Assembly (NCBI RefSeq): GCF_900114185.1
Contig: NZ_FOSE01000004.1
Coordinates: forward strand, 327,519 to 391,518
DNA from: Cellulomonas sp. KH9
GTDB lineage: Bacteria > Actinomycetota > Actinomycetes > Actinomycetales > Cellulomonadaceae
DNA: 64,000 nt
Reading direction: 5' to 3'
The notes beneath the pieces are model-generated. The model worked only from the letters and a program-made list of their open reading frames with translations, had not been told where the DNA came from and did not search any database. The position numbers and the translations under genes are program-made. Positions 42,265 through 53,600 of this stretch are shown in pieces; position 1 is the first letter of the stretch; the number at the start of each line of letters is the position of its first letter.

Positions 42265-45200
42265 GTGGCGTACCCGCTGCACCGCACCTCCGACGGCACG
42301 TCCGCCGGCACTCCCGCGACCGTCCCGCCGAGCCCCGACCTGCCCGCCCTCGAGCAGGACGTGCTGCGGTACTGGGAGGCGGACGACACGTTCCGCGCCT
42401 CGGTGGCGCTGCGGCCCACGGGCGAGAACGGCGACAACGAGTACGTCTTCTACGACGGCCCGCCGTTCGCCAACGGCCTGCCGCACTACGGGCACCTGCT
42501 GACCGGCTACGCCAAGGACGTCGTGCCGCGCTACCAGACGATGCGCGGCAAGCACGTCGAGCGGCGCTTCGGGTGGGACACCCACGGCCTGCCGGCCGAG
42601 CTCGAGGCCGAGCGCAAGCTCGGCATCACCGACAAGTCGCAGATCGACGAGATGGGCATCGCCGCGTTCAACGAGGCGTGCCGCGAGTCGGTCCTCACGT
42701 ACACCCAGGAGTGGCAGGAGTACGTCACCCGGCAGGCGCGCTGGGTCGACTTCGAGAACGACTACAAGACGCTCGACCCGTCGTTCATGGAGTCGGTGAT
42801 CTGGGCGTTCAAGCAGCTGTACGACAAGGGCCTGGCGTACGAGGGCTACCGCGTCCTGCCGTACTGCTGGCGTGACGAGACGCCGCTGAGCAACCACGAG
42901 CTGCGGATGGACGAGGACGTGTACGCCTCGCGCCAGGACCCGGCCATCACCGTCGGGTTCCGCCTGGACTCCGGTGAGCTGCTGCTGATCTGGACCACGA
43001 CCCCCTGGACGCTGCCGTCCAACCTGGCCGTGGCGGTCGGGCCCGACGTCGAGTACGTCGTCGTCGAGCCGACCGCCGGGTCGCCGTTCGGCGAGGCGCA
43101 CCCGGGGGAGCGCGTGGTGCTCGCCGCCGCGCGCCTGGGTGCGTACGCCCGGGAGCTCGGCGACGAGCCCACGGTCGTCGCGCGACTGACGGGCGCCGAC
43201 CTCGTCGGCCGGCGCTACACCCCGCCGTTCGACTACTTCGCGGGCCACGAGCACGCGCACCAGGTGCTCGCCGCGGACTTCGTCACCACCGAGGACGGCA
43301 CCGGCGTGGTGCACCTGGCCCCGGCGTTCGGCGAGGACGACATGGTGGCGTGCGACGCCGCCGGCATCGTGCCGGTCGTGCCCGTCGACTCCAAGGGCCG
43401 GTTCACCGCGCAGGTCACCGACTACGCGGGCACCCAGGTCTTCGAGGCGAACAAGCAGGTCATCGCCGACCTGAGGAACGGCACGGGCCCGCTCGCGCGC
43501 GTCGACGCGGCCCACCGCGCGGCCCTCGTCCGGCACGAGACGTACGAGCACTCCTACCCGCACTGCTGGCGCTGCCGGAACCCGCTGATCTACAAGGCCG
43601 TGTCCTCGTGGTTCGTGCGCGTGACCGAGTTCAAGGACCGCATGGTCGAGCTCAACCAGGGCATCGAGTGGATCCCGGGCCACATCAAGGACGGCCAGTT
43701 CGGCAAGTGGCTCGAGAACGCGCGCGACTGGTCGATCAGCCGCAACCGGTACTGGGGCACGCCGATCCCGGTGTGGGTGAGCGACGACCCGGCGTACCCG
43801 CGGGTGGACGTCTACGGCTCGTTCGCCGAGCTCGAGGCGGACTTCGGCCGCCTGCCGCTCAACGACCAGGGCGAGCCGGACCTGCACCGGCCGTTCGTCG
43901 ACGACCTCACGCGCCCCAACCCGGACGACCCCACGGGCCGGGCGACGATGCGCCGCATCCCCGACGTGCTCGACGTGTGGTTCGACTCCGGGTCGATGCC
44001 GTTCGCGCAGGTGCACTACCCGTTCGAGAACCGTGAGTGGTTCGAGCACCACTACCCGGGCGACTTCATCGTCGAGTACATCGGCCAGACCCGCGGGTGG
44101 TTCTACACGCTGCACGTGCTGGCCACGGCGATCTTCGACCGTGCGGCCTTCCGCAACGTCATGTGCCACGGCATCGTGCTGGGCGACGACGGCCGCAAGG
44201 CCAGCAAGTCGCTGCGCAACTTCCCTGACCCGGTCCTCATGTGGGACAAGTACGGCTCGGACGCCGTGCGCTGGTCGCTCATGTCCTCGACGATCCTGCG
44301 GGGCGGCAACCTCGTGGTCACCGAGGAGGGCATCCGCGACGGCGTGCGCCAGGTGCTGCTGCCGCTGTGGAGCACGTACTACTTCTTCACGCTCTACGCC
44401 GGGACGGCCGACGACGGGCGCGGGTACACCGCGCAGCGCGTCACGGCCGAGCGCGCCGCGGGCCTCGCACCCATGGACCGCTACCTGCTGGCCCGTACCG
44501 GTGACCTCGCGACCCGGATGACCGCGCTGCTCGACGAGTACGACATCCCCGCCGCGTGCGAGGCCGTGCGCGAGCACCTCGACCTGCTGACGAACTGGTA
44601 CGTGCGCACCCAGCGCGACCGGTTCTGGTCGGAGGACCACGACGCGTTCGACACGCTGTGGACCGCGCTGGAGACGCTCACGCGCGTCATGGCGCCGCTC
44701 GCCCCGCTGGTCACCGAGGAGGTGTGGCGCGGGCTCACCGGCGGGCGTTCCGTGCACCTCACCGACTGGCCGGTGAGCGTGCAGGCGCCGGGCGAGGACG
44801 CCCCGGTCCTGCACGGGGAGGACGGGTGGTCCGCCGTGGCCGGCGGCGGGTACGTCGGCGAGGCGCTCCTCGTCGAGGACCCGGCGCTCGTCACCGCGAT
44901 GGACGAGGTCCGCGCCGTGGTGTCCGCGGCGCTCGGCCTGCGCAAGGCGCACCAGGTGCGCGTGCGCCAGCCGCTGCGCCGGCTCACGGTCGCGGTGGCC
45001 GACCCGGCCGCGCTCGCGCCGTACACCGACCTGCTCGCCGCCGAGCTCAACGTCAAGCAGGTCGACGTGGTCGAGGCGGACGCGGCCACGACCGAGCGCT
45101 TCGGCATCACGCAGCGGCTCGCGGTCAACGCCCGCGCGGCGGGCCCGCGCCTCGGCCGGGCCGTGCAGCAGGTGATCAAGGGCGCCCGCTCCGGCGCGTG

Positions 45201-45609
45201 GCGGGTCGACGGGGGGACCGTCGTCGTCACCACCGACGCCGGTGACGTCGCGCTGCAGCCGGCGGAGTACGAGCTGACGACCGTGGTCGGCGAGGGTGCG
45301 GGGGCCGACGTGGCCGCCGCCGTCCTGGCCGGCGGCGTGGTCGTCGTCCTCGACCTCGCGCTCGACGACGCGCTGCGCGCCGAGGGGTACGCCCGCGACG
45401 TCGTGCGGGCCGTGCAGGACGCACGCAAGGCCGCGGGGCTGCACGTCGCGGACCGCGTGGACCTCACGCTCGTCGTCCCGACCGCGCACGTGGCGGACGT
45501 CGAGGCGCACCGCGACGTCGTCGCCGCCGAGACGCTCGCCACGTCCGTGACGATCGAGGCCGCCGACGTGGCCGAGGTCGCCGTGACCGTCGTGCGGGCC
45601 GACGCGTGA
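42265..45609 (+). CDS. ileS: isoleucyl-tRNA synthetase, type 2 (eukaryote-like)
   Basis: Charges tRNA-Ile. GTG 42265 is eight bases after AGGAG in the T-box leader. The protein is 1114 aa, longer than E. coli IleRS (938), as expected for the type-2 enzyme, which is usually mupirocin-resistant. The class-I motif is HYGH at 74-77, followed by [20 protein letters not shown]... editing-domain and zinc-site regions ([14 protein letters not shown]) are present. The second class-I motif reads KASKS at 645-649, with Ala646 in place of the usual Met (codon GCC). Its last bases overlap folC by four. Confidence 0.96.
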   Translation: MAYPLHRTSDGTSAGTPATVPPSPDLPALEQDVLRYWEADDTFRASVALRPTGENGDNEYVFYDGPPFANGLPHYGHLLTGYAKDVVPRYQTMRGKHVERRFGWDTHGLPAELEAERKLGITDKSQIDEMGIAAFNEACRESVLTYTQEWQEYVTRQARWVDFENDYKTLDPSFMESVIWAFKQLYDKGLAYEGYRVLPYCWRDETPLSNHELRMDEDVYASRQDPAITVGFRLDSGELLLIWTTTPWTLPSNLAVAVGPDVEYVVVEPTAGSPFGEAHPGERVVLAAARLGAYARELGDEPTVVARLTGADLVGRRYTPPFDYFAGHEHAHQVLAADFVTTEDGTGVVHLAPAFGEDDMVACDAAGIVPVVPVDSKGRFTAQVTDYAGTQVFEANKQVIADLRNGTGPLARVDAAHRAALVRHETYEHSYPHCWRCRNPLIYKAVSSWFVRVTEFKDRMVELNQGIEWIPGHIKDGQFGKWLENARDWSISRNRYWGTPIPVWVSDDPAYPRVDVYGSFAELEADFGRLPLNDQGEPDLHRPFVDDLTRPNPDDPTGRATMRRIPDVLDVWFDSGSMPFAQVHYPFENREWFEHHYPGDFIVEYIGQTRGWFYTLHVLATAIFDRAAFRNVMCHGIVLGDDGRKASKSLRNFPDPVLMWDKYGSDAVRWSLMSSTILRGGNLVVTEEGIRDGVRQVLLPLWSTYYFFTLYAGTADDGRGYTAQRVTAERAAGLAPMDRYLLARTGDLATRMTALLDEYDIPAACEAVREHLDLLTNWYVRTQRDRFWSEDHDAFDTLWTALETLTRVMAPLAPLVTEEVWRGLTGGRSVHLTDWPVSVQAPGEDAPVLHGEDGWSAVAGGGYVGEALLVEDPALVTAMDEVRAVVSAALGLRKAHQVRVRQPLRRLTVAVADPAALAPYTDLLAAELNVKQVDVVEADAATTERFGITQRLAVNARAAGPRLGRAVQQVIKGARSGAWRVDGGTVVVTTDAGDVALQPAEYELTTVVGEGAGADVAAAVLAGGVVVVLDLALDDALRAEGYARDVVRAVQDARKAAGLHVADRVDLTLVVPTAHVADVEAHRDVVAAETLATSVTIEAADVAEVAVTVVRADA

Positions 45610-46991
45610 GCCGCGAGCGGGGTGGCGCGGACCACCTGCGGGACGAGGCGGCGCGGGCCGCCCGGCAGGCGGCCGACGAGGTCTACCGGGCGATCCTGGG
45701 ACGCGCGCCGGAGCAGGACATCGACCCCACGCTCGACCGCGTCCGCGACGTGCTGGAGCTGCTGGGCGACCCGCAGCGGGCGTTCCGCGCGATCCACGTC
45801 ACGGGGACCAACGGCAAGACGTCGACCGCCCGCATGATCGAGCGGCTGCTGCGCGAGCACGGCCTGCGCACGGGCAGGTTCACCAGCCCGCACATGACCC
45901 GGGTCACCGAGCGGATCAGCATCGACGGCGAGCCGATCAGCGACGAGCGCTTCGTCGAGGTGTGGCAGGACGTCGCGCCCTACATCGCGATGGTCGACGA
46001 ACGTCACCTCGCGCAGGGTGGCCAGCGGCTGTCCTTCTTCGAGGTCTTCACCGTCATGGCGTACGCGGCGTTCGCCGACGCGCCCGTGGACGTCGCGGTG
46101 GTCGAGGTCGGCATGGGCGGGCGCTGGGACGCGACCAACCTGGTCGACGCCGAGGTCGCCGTCATCACGCCGATCGCGATGGACCACGAGCGCTACCTCG
46201 GCCACACCCTCGTCGAGATCGCGTCGGAGAAGTCCGGCATCGTGAAGGACGGCGCGACCCTGGTGCTCGCGCACCAGACCGACGACGTCGAGGGCGTCGT
46301 GCTGGCGGCCGCCGCCGAGCGCGGGGCGCGCGTCGTGCGCGAGGACGTCGACATCGCGGTGGTCGAGCGGCAGGTGGCCGTCGGTGGTCAGCTGGTCGCG
46401 CTGCGCGGGCTCGGCGGCATCTACACCGACGTGTTCCTGCCGCTGTACGGCGAGCACCAGGCGCACAACGCGCTGCTGGCGCTCGCCGCCACCGAGGCGC
46501 TCCTGACCGGCGGCGCGGCGCTCGACGGTGCGGTCGTCGAGGTGGCGTTCGCCGACGTCACGTCCCCGGGCCGGCTGGAGGTCGTGCGGTCCAGCCCGAC
46601 CGTGCTGGTCGACGGTGCGCACAACCCCGCCGGCGCCGAGGCGCTGGCGGACGCGGTCGAGGAGGCGTTCGACTTCACGCGTCTCGTGGGTGTCGTCGGC
46701 GTCATGGCGGACAAGGACCCCGAGGGCATCCTCGCGGCCCTCGAGCCGCTGCTGGCCGAGGTGGTCGTCACGCAGGCGTCGAACCCCCGCGCCATGGACG
46801 CGGACGACCTCGCGGAGGTCGCGATCGACGTGTTCGGGGAGGACCGCGTGCACGTCGCCGCGCGCCTGCCCGACGCGATCGACGTCGCGGTGCAGCGCGC
46901 CGAGGGCGAGGCCGAGCGCGGCGCCGGCGTCCTGGTCACCGGGTCGATCCTGCTCGTCGCCGAGGCGCGCATCCTGCTGGGCCGCCCCTGA
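45606..46991 (+). CDS. folC: bifunctional folylpolyglutamate synthase/dihydrofolate synthase
   Basis: Joins glutamate to dihydropteroate and lengthens the polyglutamate tail of folates. The 461-residue Mur-ligase-fold protein starts at GTG 45606, within the ileS stop. The P-loop [11 protein letters not shown] has GTNGKTS at 67-73, then [28 protein letters not shown] is the metal site region, [26 protein letters not shown] the carbamylated-Lys/Mg region, and [13 protein letters not shown] the C-terminal domain start. All typical FolC motifs are intact. The ileS-folC pairing is usual in actinobacteria; a strong hairpin follows. Confidence 0.95.
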   Translation: MSRERGGADHLRDEAARAARQAADEVYRAILGRAPEQDIDPTLDRVRDVLELLGDPQRAFRAIHVTGTNGKTSTARMIERLLREHGLRTGRFTSPHMTRVTERISIDGEPISDERFVEVWQDVAPYIAMVDERHLAQGGQRLSFFEVFTVMAYAAFADAPVDVAVVEVGMGGRWDATNLVDAEVAVITPIAMDHERYLGHTLVEIASEKSGIVKDGATLVLAHQTDDVEGVVLAAAAERGARVVREDVDIAVVERQVAVGGQLVALRGLGGIYTDVFLPLYGEHQAHNALLALAATEALLTGGAALDGAVVEVAFADVTSPGRLEVVRSSPTVLVDGAHNPAGAEALADAVEEAFDFTRLVGVVGVMADKDPEGILAALEPLLAEVVVTQASNPRAMDADDLAEVAIDVFGEDRVHVAARLPDAIDVAVQRAEGEAERGAGVLVTGSILLVAEARILLGRP

Positions 46992-47015
46992 CCGTCCCCG
47001 TCCGTCCGTACGGTC

Positions 47016-47051
47016 CGCCCGCCACCTGCACGCATGTGCAGGTGGCGGGCG
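47016..47051 (+). terminator. terminator of ileS-folC
   Basis: A perfect 16-bp stem (47016-47031 with 47036-47051) and a GCAT loop, 24 bases after the folC stop. Confidence 0.75.
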
Positions 47052-47061
47052 CGGTCCCGCC

Positions 47062-47090
47062 TTGACGACCGTCCGGGCCCGGGGTGAGGT
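47062..47090 (+). promoter_or_regulatory. possible dhaKLM promoter
   Basis: TTGACG (47062-47067), a 17-base spacer and TGAGGT (47085-47090). The start would be near 47097, about 30 bases before dhaK. Confidence 0.4.
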
Positions 47091-47127
47091 GGACGAGCCA
47101 CCGCCGCGCACGTCGAAGGAGCCGAGC

Positions 47128-48123
47128 ATGAAGAAGCTCATCAACGACCCGCAGGACGTGGTCGCCGAGTCGGTCGAGGGGTTCGGTCTGGCCCACCCGG
47201 ACGTCGTGCGGGTGCACACCGACCCGCTGTACGTCGCACGGGCGGGCGGCACCGTGCCCGGCAAGGTCGGGCTGGTCAGCGGCGGGGGCAGCGGCCACGA
47301 GCCGCTGCACGCGGGGTTCGTGGGCGTCGGCATGCTGGACGCCGCCGTGCCCGGGGCGGTCTTCACCTCCCCGACCCCCGACCAGGTCGCCCCGGCGATC
47401 GTGGCGGCCGACGCCGGGGCCGGGGTCCTGACGATCGTGAAGAACTACACGGGCGACGTCCTCAACTTCGAGACGGCCGCCGAGCTGGCCGAGGCGGACG
47501 GCACGACGGTGCGCCAGGTCCTGGTGGACGACGACGTCGCGGTCGAGGACTCGCTCTACACGGCGGGCCGGCGCGGCGTGGCGGGCACGGTCGCGGTCGA
47601 GAAGATCGCCGGTGCCGCCGCGGAGCGCGGTGACGACCTCGACGCGGTCGCCGCGGTCGCGCAACGGGTGGTCGACAACGTGCGCACGATGGGCCTGGCG
47701 TTGACGGCCTGCACCGTGCCGCACGTCGGACGGCCCAGCTTCGACCTGCCGGACGACGAGATCGAGATCGGTATCGGCATCCACGGTGAGCCCGGTCGCC
47801 ACCGGGTCGGCCTGGAGAGCGCCGACGCGCTGACCGAGAAGCTGCTGACGCCGGTCGTCGACGACCTGGGGCTCACGGGCGGCGAGAAGGTGCTCCTGCT
47901 CGTCAACGGCATGGGTGGCACGCCCGCGTCCGAGCTGTACGTCGTCTATCGTCGAGCACGCGCGTTGCTCTCCGAGCGACGGGTCGAGGTGACCCGATCG
48001 CTCGTCGGCAACTATGTGACATCGCTGGAGATGCAGGGCGCGTCCGTCACCGTCCTCCGGCTGGACGACGAGCTGACCGCCCTGTGGGACGCCCCGGTGC
48101 ACACCACCGCGCTGCGCTGGTGA
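47128..48123 (+). CDS. dhaK: dihydroxyacetone kinase subunit DhaK
   Basis: Binds dihydroxyacetone covalently for phosphorylation to DHAP. ATG 47128 is six bases after AGGAG. The 331-residue protein has LVSGGGSGHEPLHAGFVG at about 49-66 and VKNYTGDVLNFETAAE at 104-118. The hemiaminal-forming histidine is His219 in IGIGIHGEPG. These are the DhaK subunit sequences of the PTS-dependent kinase, not the single-chain ATP-dependent type. It heads a dhaK-dhaL-dhaM operon. The last codons (48121-48123) and the downstream gap are normal. Confidence 0.95.
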   Translation: MKKLINDPQDVVAESVEGFGLAHPDVVRVHTDPLYVARAGGTVPGKVGLVSGGGSGHEPLHAGFVGVGMLDAAVPGAVFTSPTPDQVAPAIVAADAGAGVLTIVKNYTGDVLNFETAAELAEADGTTVRQVLVDDDVAVEDSLYTAGRRGVAGTVAVEKIAGAAAERGDDLDAVAAVAQRVVDNVRTMGLALTACTVPHVGRPSFDLPDDEIEIGIGIHGEPGRHRVGLESADALTEKLLTPVVDDLGLTGGEKVLLLVNGMGGTPASELYVVYRRARALLSERRVEVTRSLVGNYVTSLEMQGASVTVLRLDDELTALWDAPVHTTALRW

Positions 48124-48157
48124 GTGACATGGGTGGGGACTCGGGGAGGCGGGGCGG

Positions 48158-48799
48158 ATGACGCTGGACGCGGCATGGGCGGTCGACTGGGTGCGCCGCA
48201 GCGCGGCGACGGTCGACGAGCACCGGGACGAGCTGGTCGAGCTCGACCGGCAGATCGGCGACGGCGACCACGGGGAGAACCTCGCGCGGGGCTTCCGTGC
48301 GGTCGTCGCCAAGCTGGACGGGCTGGACGCCCCGCCGACGACGATCGGCGACGTCCTGCGGCTCGTGGCGACCACGCTGATGTCGACCGTCGGCGGCGCC
48401 GCGGGCCCGCTGTACGGCACGGCGTTCCTGCGGGCGTCGAAGGCGGGCTCGGCCGCTGCGCTCGACCGGGACGGCGTCGTGGCCCTCCTGGAGGCCGCGC
48501 TCGACGGCATCGTCACGCGCGGGCGCGCCGGGGCGGGCGAGAAGACGATGGTCGACGCCTGGACGCCGGCGGTGGCCGCGGCGGTCGACGCCGCCGACCA
48601 CGGTGCGCCGCCCTCGCAGGTGCTCGCCGCGGCGGCCCGTGGTGCGCAGGCCGGCGCCGAGGGGACGGTCCCGCTCGTCGCGACCAAGGGGCGCGCGAGC
48701 TACCTGGGGGAGCGTTCGGCGGGGCACCTCGACCCGGGGGCCCGCTCGAGCGCCCTCATCCTGGCAGCGGCCGCCCAGGCCGCCGCCGACGCGGACTGA
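48158..48799 (+). CDS. dhaL: dihydroxyacetone kinase subunit DhaL
   Basis: Carries ADP as a fixed coenzyme, is rephosphorylated by DhaM, and passes phosphate to the sugar on DhaK. The 213-residue all-helical protein begins at ATG 48158 after GGGGCGG. ELDRQIGDGDHGENLARGF gives the aspartates that hold the two Mg ions. TVGGAAGPLYGTAFL, GAGEKTMVDAWTPA and ATKGRASYLGERSAGHLDPGA are the nucleotide-pocket and lid motifs. Standard length. It is the middle gene of the Dha operon. Confidence 0.95.
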   Translation: MTLDAAWAVDWVRRSAATVDEHRDELVELDRQIGDGDHGENLARGFRAVVAKLDGLDAPPTTIGDVLRLVATTLMSTVGGAAGPLYGTAFLRASKAGSAAALDRDGVVALLEAALDGIVTRGRAGAGEKTMVDAWTPAVAAAVDAADHGAPPSQVLAAAARGAQAGAEGTVPLVATKGRASYLGERSAGHLDPGARSSALILAAAAQAAADAD

Positions 48800-48875
48800 C
48801 GGACGACGACCCGCGCCGGTCCCGGCGCGGTGCAGGGCAGCGCGCGGCGGGGACGCCGCGAGGGAGGCAGGACCG

Positions 48876-49616
48876 GTGACGGACCAGTGGGCGCCCGTGG
48901 CGCTCGTGCTCGTGTCGCACTCGCGCACGCTCGCCGAGGGCGCGGCGCAGGTCGCCGCGCAGATGGCTCCGGGGGTGCGCATCCTGCCGGCGGGGGGCAC
49001 CGCCGACGACGGCCTCGGCACCAGCTTCGACCGCGTGGACGCGGCCGTGCGCGAGGCGACCGCCGGCGGGGGCTCGGTCGTCGTGCTCACCGACCTCGGG
49101 TCGGCCGTGCTCACCGCGGAGTCCGTGCTGGAGGCGACGGACGGGGCGACCGCCGACCGCGTGCGGATCGCGGACGCGCCCTTCGTCGAGGGCGCCGTCG
49201 CCGCGGCCGTCACCGCGCACGGCGGCGCGGACGTCGACCAGGTGCTGGCGTCCGCGCAGGCCGCGGGGCGCACGTTCGGGCCGGCGGGCACGGTGGCGGC
49301 GGACACCACCGCGGGTGTCGTCCCCGAGGGGGCGACCGCGCCGGTGGTGGGCCCCGACGGATCCGTGCGCGCCACGACCGTCCTGCGCAACCCGTTGGGC
49401 CTGCACGCGCGGCCGGCGGCGCTCATGGTGCGGATGCTCGCGCCGTTCGACGCGAAGGTCCAGGTCAACGGCGTGAACGCCGCCAGCGTCCTCGAGCTCA
49501 TGAAGCTCGGGGCGGTGAAGGACGACGTCCTGGTCGTCACGGCCCAGGGCCCGCAGGCGGCCGAGGCGGTGCAGCGGCTCGTCGCGGACGTGGAGGCGGG
49601 CTTCGGGGAGGTCTGA
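48876..49616 (+). CDS. dhaM: PTS-dependent dihydroxyacetone kinase phosphotransferase subunit DhaM with HPr domain
   Basis: Passes phosphate from the PTS to DhaL. GTG 48876 follows AGGGAGGCAG. The N-terminal EIIA-Man-like domain (about 1-130) has ALVLVSHSRTLAEG with His15 as phosphorylation site. A short linker leads to an HPr domain (about 160-246) with NPLGLHARPAALMV, His177, and NGVNAASVLELMKLGA around the regulatory serine position. There is no EI domain as found in E. coli DhaM, so general EI (elsewhere) must supply phosphate. 246 aa. The DhaM-HPr fusion is common in actinobacteria. Confidence 0.93.
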   Translation: MTDQWAPVALVLVSHSRTLAEGAAQVAAQMAPGVRILPAGGTADDGLGTSFDRVDAAVREATAGGGSVVVLTDLGSAVLTAESVLEATDGATADRVRIADAPFVEGAVAAAVTAHGGADVDQVLASAQAAGRTFGPAGTVAADTTAGVVPEGATAPVVGPDGSVRATTVLRNPLGLHARPAALMVRMLAPFDAKVQVNGVNAASVLELMKLGAVKDDVLVVTAQGPQAAEAVQRLVADVEAGFGEV

Positions 49617-49635
49617 GCCGCCCGGCGGGCGCGGC

Positions 49636-49641
49636 TAGCCT
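49636..49641 (+). promoter_or_regulatory. leaderless -10 box of the DUF4233 gene
   Basis: TAGCCT, six bases (TGACCG), ATG 49648; no ribosome binding site. Confidence 0.5.
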
Positions 49642-49647
49642 TGACCG

Positions 49648-50034
49648 ATGAGCACGCACCACCCGGCACCCTCGCGGCCGAAGCGTCCCGCCATGCCGCA
49701 GTTCACCCAGATGACGCTCGTCCTCGAGGCGCTGCTGGTGTTCTTCGCGACCCTCGTGGCCTTCGGGCTGAAGGTCGCACCCCCCGCCACCGTGTGGACG
49801 CTGGGCGGCGTCACGGCCCTGATCCTGCTGCTGCTCGCGGGGTACGTCGGGCGGCCGGGCGGCTACGTCGCCGGCACGGTCGCGCAGGTCGCCGTCCTCT
49901 CCTTCGGCGTGCTCGTGCCGATGATGTTCGTCATCGGCGGCGTCTTCGTCGTGCTCTGGGCGGTCTCGCTGTGGCTGGGCGCCAAGATCGACCGCGAGCG
50001 CGCGGAGTACGACGCGGCGCACCCGGAGGGCTGA
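49648..50034 (+). CDS. DUF4233 membrane protein
   Basis: A 128-residue protein with four helices: [59 protein letters not shown] and [16 protein letters not shown]. The N-terminus is basic and Pro-rich, and both ends face the cytoplasm. DUF4233 genes usually lie between folC and ndk in actinobacteria; here the dhaKLM operon separates it from folC, but ndk follows. Function unknown. The start is supported by the -10 box six bases upstream (leaderless). Confidence 0.85.
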   Translation: MSTHHPAPSRPKRPAMPQFTQMTLVLEALLVFFATLVAFGLKVAPPATVWTLGGVTALILLLLAGYVGRPGGYVAGTVAQVAVLSFGVLVPMMFVIGGVFVVLWAVSLWLGAKIDRERAEYDAAHPEG

Positions 50035-50101
50035 CGGGGTCCCGTCGACCGCCCCCGTCCGGACACCGGACGCGGCAGCCCGGTCGGCCGCGGGTCCCCG
50101 C

Positions 50102-50107
50102 TAGGGT
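50102..50107 (+). promoter_or_regulatory. leaderless -10 box of ndk
   Basis: TAGGGT, seven bases, ATG 50115; no ribosome binding site is visible. Confidence 0.5.
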
Positions 50108-50114
50108 TGCCGCC

Positions 50115-50549
50115 ATGTCTGACGCACCCCACACGCAGCGCACGCTCGTCCTGGTCAAGCCCGACGGAGTCCGGCGCGGACATGTCGGCGAGGTCCTGCG
50201 CCGCATCGAGACGAAGGGCTACACGCTCGTCGCCGTCGAGCTCCGCCAGGCCGACGAGGCCCTCCTGGCCGAGCACTACGCCGAGCACGCGGGCAAGCCG
50301 TTCGTGGGTGCGCTCATCGACTTCATGCGGTCCGGGCCGGTGCTCGCCGCCGTCGTCGAGGGCCACCGGGTCATCGAGGGCTTCCGGTCCCTCGCCGGCG
50401 CCACCGACCCGACCGTCGCCGCACCGGGCACGATCCGTGGCGACCTGGCCCGCGACTGGGGCACCAGGCTCATCGAGAACATCGTCCACGGGTCGGACGG
50501 CGAGGAGTCGGCGGCTCGCGAGATCGGCCTGTGGTTCCCCGGCCTGTGA
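50115..50549 (+). CDS. ndk: nucleoside diphosphate kinase
   Basis: Moves the gamma-phosphate between nucleoside triphosphates and diphosphates through a phosphohistidine. The 144-residue protein is complete. [14 protein letters not shown] opens the fold, [17 protein letters not shown] contains nucleotide-contact residues, TIRGDLA follows, and the active-site His125 is in ENIVHGSD. Single-gene unit: its own -10 box lies directly upstream, and a very strong hairpin follows the stop. Confidence 0.96.
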   Translation: MSDAPHTQRTLVLVKPDGVRRGHVGEVLRRIETKGYTLVAVELRQADEALLAEHYAEHAGKPFVGALIDFMRSGPVLAAVVEGHRVIEGFRSLAGATDPTVAAPGTIRGDLARDWGTRLIENIVHGSDGEESAAREIGLWFPGL

Positions 50550-50565
50550 CGCCCTGACGCCCTCG

Positions 50566-50617
50566 CGACGCGGGGCCGCACACGCCCGGGCACCCGGGCG
50601 TGCGCGGCCCCGCGTCG
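50566..50617 (+). terminator. terminator of ndk
   Basis: About 25 paired positions (50566-50590 with 50593-50617) with a single mismatch and a CA turn. It insulates ndk from smc, whose -10 box begins nine bases later. Confidence 0.78.
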
Positions 50618-50626
50618 TGTGTTGCC

Positions 50627-50632
50627 TAGGCT
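50627..50632 (+). promoter_or_regulatory. leaderless -10 box of smc
   Basis: TAGGCT, seven bases, GTG 50640; no ribosome binding site. Confidence 0.52.
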
Positions 50633-50639
50633 GCCTCAC

Positions 50640-53600
50640 GTGCACCTCAAGACCCTGACCCTGCGCGGGTTCAAGTCGTTCGCCTCGGCGACGACGCTGA
50701 GCTTCGAGCCGGGGATCACGTGCGTCGTCGGGCCCAACGGCTCCGGCAAGTCCAACGTCGTGGACGCGCTCGCCTGGGTCATGGGGGAGCAGGGTGCCAA
50801 GTCGCTGCGCGGCGGCAAGATGGAGGACGTCATCTTCGCCGGGACGTCCGGCCGCCCGCCGCTGGGGCGGGCCGAGGTCTCGCTGACGATCGACAACACC
50901 GACGGGGCGCTGCCGATCGAGTACTCCGAGGTCACGATCTCGCGGACGTTGTTCCGCAACGGCGGCTCCGAGTACGCGATCAACGGCCGCGGCTGCCGCC
51001 TGCTGGACATCCAGGACCTGCTGTCCGACTCCGGCCTGGGTCGGGAGATGCACGTCATCGTCGGGCAGGGCCAGCTCGACGCGGTGCTGCGCGCGACCCC
51101 CGAGGAGCGGCGCGGGTTCATCGAGGAGGCCGCGGGGGTCCTCAAGCACCGCAAGCGCAAGGAGAAGGCCCTGCGCAAGCTCGACGCGATGCAGGGCAAC
51201 CTCACGCGCCTGGGCGACCTCACCACGGAGATCCGCCGCCAGCTCGGTCCGCTCGGCCGGCAGGCCGAGGTCGCCCGCAAGGCGGCCGTGGTCCAGTCGG
51301 ACCTGCGCGACTCGCGGGCGCGGCTGCTCGCGGACGACCTGGCGCAGCTGCGCGCCCGTCTGGAGCAGGAGATCGCCGACGAGTCGGCCGTCCGGGAGCG
51401 TCGCGAGCAGGTCGAGACGGCTCTCGCCGAGGCCCGCGGCCGGCTGGCTGCGCTCGAACGGCAGGCCGCGGAGGCGGCGCCGGCCGTGAGCGAGGCCGGT
51501 GACGTCTGGTACCGGCTCTCGTCGCTGCGCGAGCGCGTGCGCGGCACCGCGTCGCTCGCGGCGGACCGCGCGCGGCTGCTGGGGACCGCCACGAGCGAGC
51601 GCAGCACCGGGCAGGACCCCGCGGACCTCGAGGCGCAGGCCGCGCGGGTGCGCACCGCGGAGGCCGAGCTCACGGCGGACGTCGAGCTCGCGCGGGCCGC
51701 CGTCGCGGACGCGGGGGCCGCGCGGCAGGAGGCGGAGGCCGCCGCCGGCGCGGCGGAGCGGGCGCTGGCCGACCTGCAGCGCAGCGCCGCCGACCGCCGC
51801 GAGGGTGTCGCCCGGCTCGCCGGGCAGGTCGCCGCCCGCCGCAGCCGGGTCGAGGCGACGGAGGCCGAGATCGGCCGGCTGCGCGCGTCGCTCGCTGCGG
51901 CCGAGGAGCGCGCCCGCGACGCGACGACGCAGTTCGCGGCGCTGGAGTCCCAGGTCGCCGGCGTCGAGCAGGGCGAGGAGGGTCTCGACGCCGAGCACGA
52001 GGCCGCCGCCGAGGCCCTGGACTCCGCGACCGCCCGGGTCGCGGAGCTCGAGGACGCGCTGCGCACCGCCGAGCGCGAGCGGGACCAGCAGACGTCCCGC
52101 GCCGAGACGCTCGAGATGTCCCTCAGCCGCAAGGACGGTGCCGGTGCGCTGCTGGCCGCCGACGCCCTGCCGGGTGTCGTGGGTTCGGTCGCAGCGCTGC
52201 TCAGCGTCGGCGAGCGCGACGAGGAGGCGATCGTCGCCGCGCTCGGGGCCGTGGCCGACGCCGTCGCCGTGGAGTCCGTCGACGCCGCCGTCGACGCGAT
52301 CCGCCACCTGCGCGCGGAGGACGCGGGCCGCGCCACCCTGCTCGTCGCCGGCGCCGCGCCCGACGCCCACGTCGACCTGCCCGCGGGTGCCGACCGCGCC
52401 GTCGACCTCGTGCAGGCGCCCCCGACCGTGCGCGACGCCGTGCGTGCGCTGCTCGCGGACGTGGTCGTCGTGGACGACCTCGCGGCCGCGCGGCCCCTGG
52501 TCGCGGCGCACCCGCACCTCGTGGTGGCGACCCGCACCGGCGACGTGCTCTCGCGCCACCGCGCGTCCGGGGGGTCCGCGTCGGCACCCAGCGCGCTGCA
52601 CCTGCAGGCCGCGCTCGACGCGGCCCGCTCGGCCGCTGCGGACGCCACCGCGAGCGCCGAGCGCCTCCGCTTCGAGCTCGCCGCGGCGCGGGAGGACCGT
52701 GCCGCGGCGCAGGAGCAGGTGGACGCGACCCTCGAGCGCCTCAACGAGTCCGACGCCGCCCTCGCGGCCGTGGCCGAGCAGCTCGGCCACCTGGGGTCCG
52801 CGGCCCGCGCCGCCCGCGCGGAGGCCGAGCGCGTCCAGCGGTCGCTGGAGGCGGCGGGCGCGACGCTCGAGGCCGACCACGCGACGCTCGTCGAGCTCAC
52901 GGAACGGCTCGCCGCCGCGCAGGAGGCGCCGCAGGACACCGAGGCGGCCATCACGGAGGCGACCGCACGCCGGGACGCGACGGCGCAGGCCGCGACCGCC
53001 GCCCGCGGCCGTGAGACGGAGGCGCGCCTCACGCTGCGCACCGGTGAGGAGCGGGCCCGGGCGCTGGCGGGCCGTGCCGAGTCGCTGGAGCGCGCGGCGA
53101 CGGCCGAGCGGGCCGCGCGGGAGAAGGCCGCCCGCCGCGAGCAGGAGCGGGCGCGGCAGGCCGCCGTGGCGCGCGCCGTGCAGACCGCCGCGGTCCGCAC
53201 CGGCGAGCTGCTGGACCGGGCGCTGCGGCGCGCCGCGGACGAGCGTGACGCCGCCGAGGCCGCCCGCGCGGAGCGCGACGCCGCCCTGACGACCGTCCGG
53301 GCGCAGGTCGACGTGCTGGTGCGGGACCTGGCCGAGCTCACCGACGTCGCGCACAAGGACGAGGTGGCCCGCGCCGAGCAGCGGCTGCGCATCGAGCAGC
53401 TGGAGACCCGCGCGGTCGAGGAGCTGGGGCTCGACCCCGAGGTGCTGCTGGAGGAGTTCGGTCCGCACCGTGACGTCCCCGTCGTCCTGCCGCCCGGCAC
53501 CGAGCCGGCGCCGGACGCGCCGACCGCCGTGCCCTACGTGCGGGCGGAGCAGGAGAAGCGGCTGCGGGCGGCCGAGCGTGCGCTCGCGCAGCTCGGGCGG

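Noticed and set aside
41644-45510. Long minus-strand frame opposite ileS
   Set aside because: Same artefact: antisense to a gene with full IleRS motifs, with low-complexity translation.
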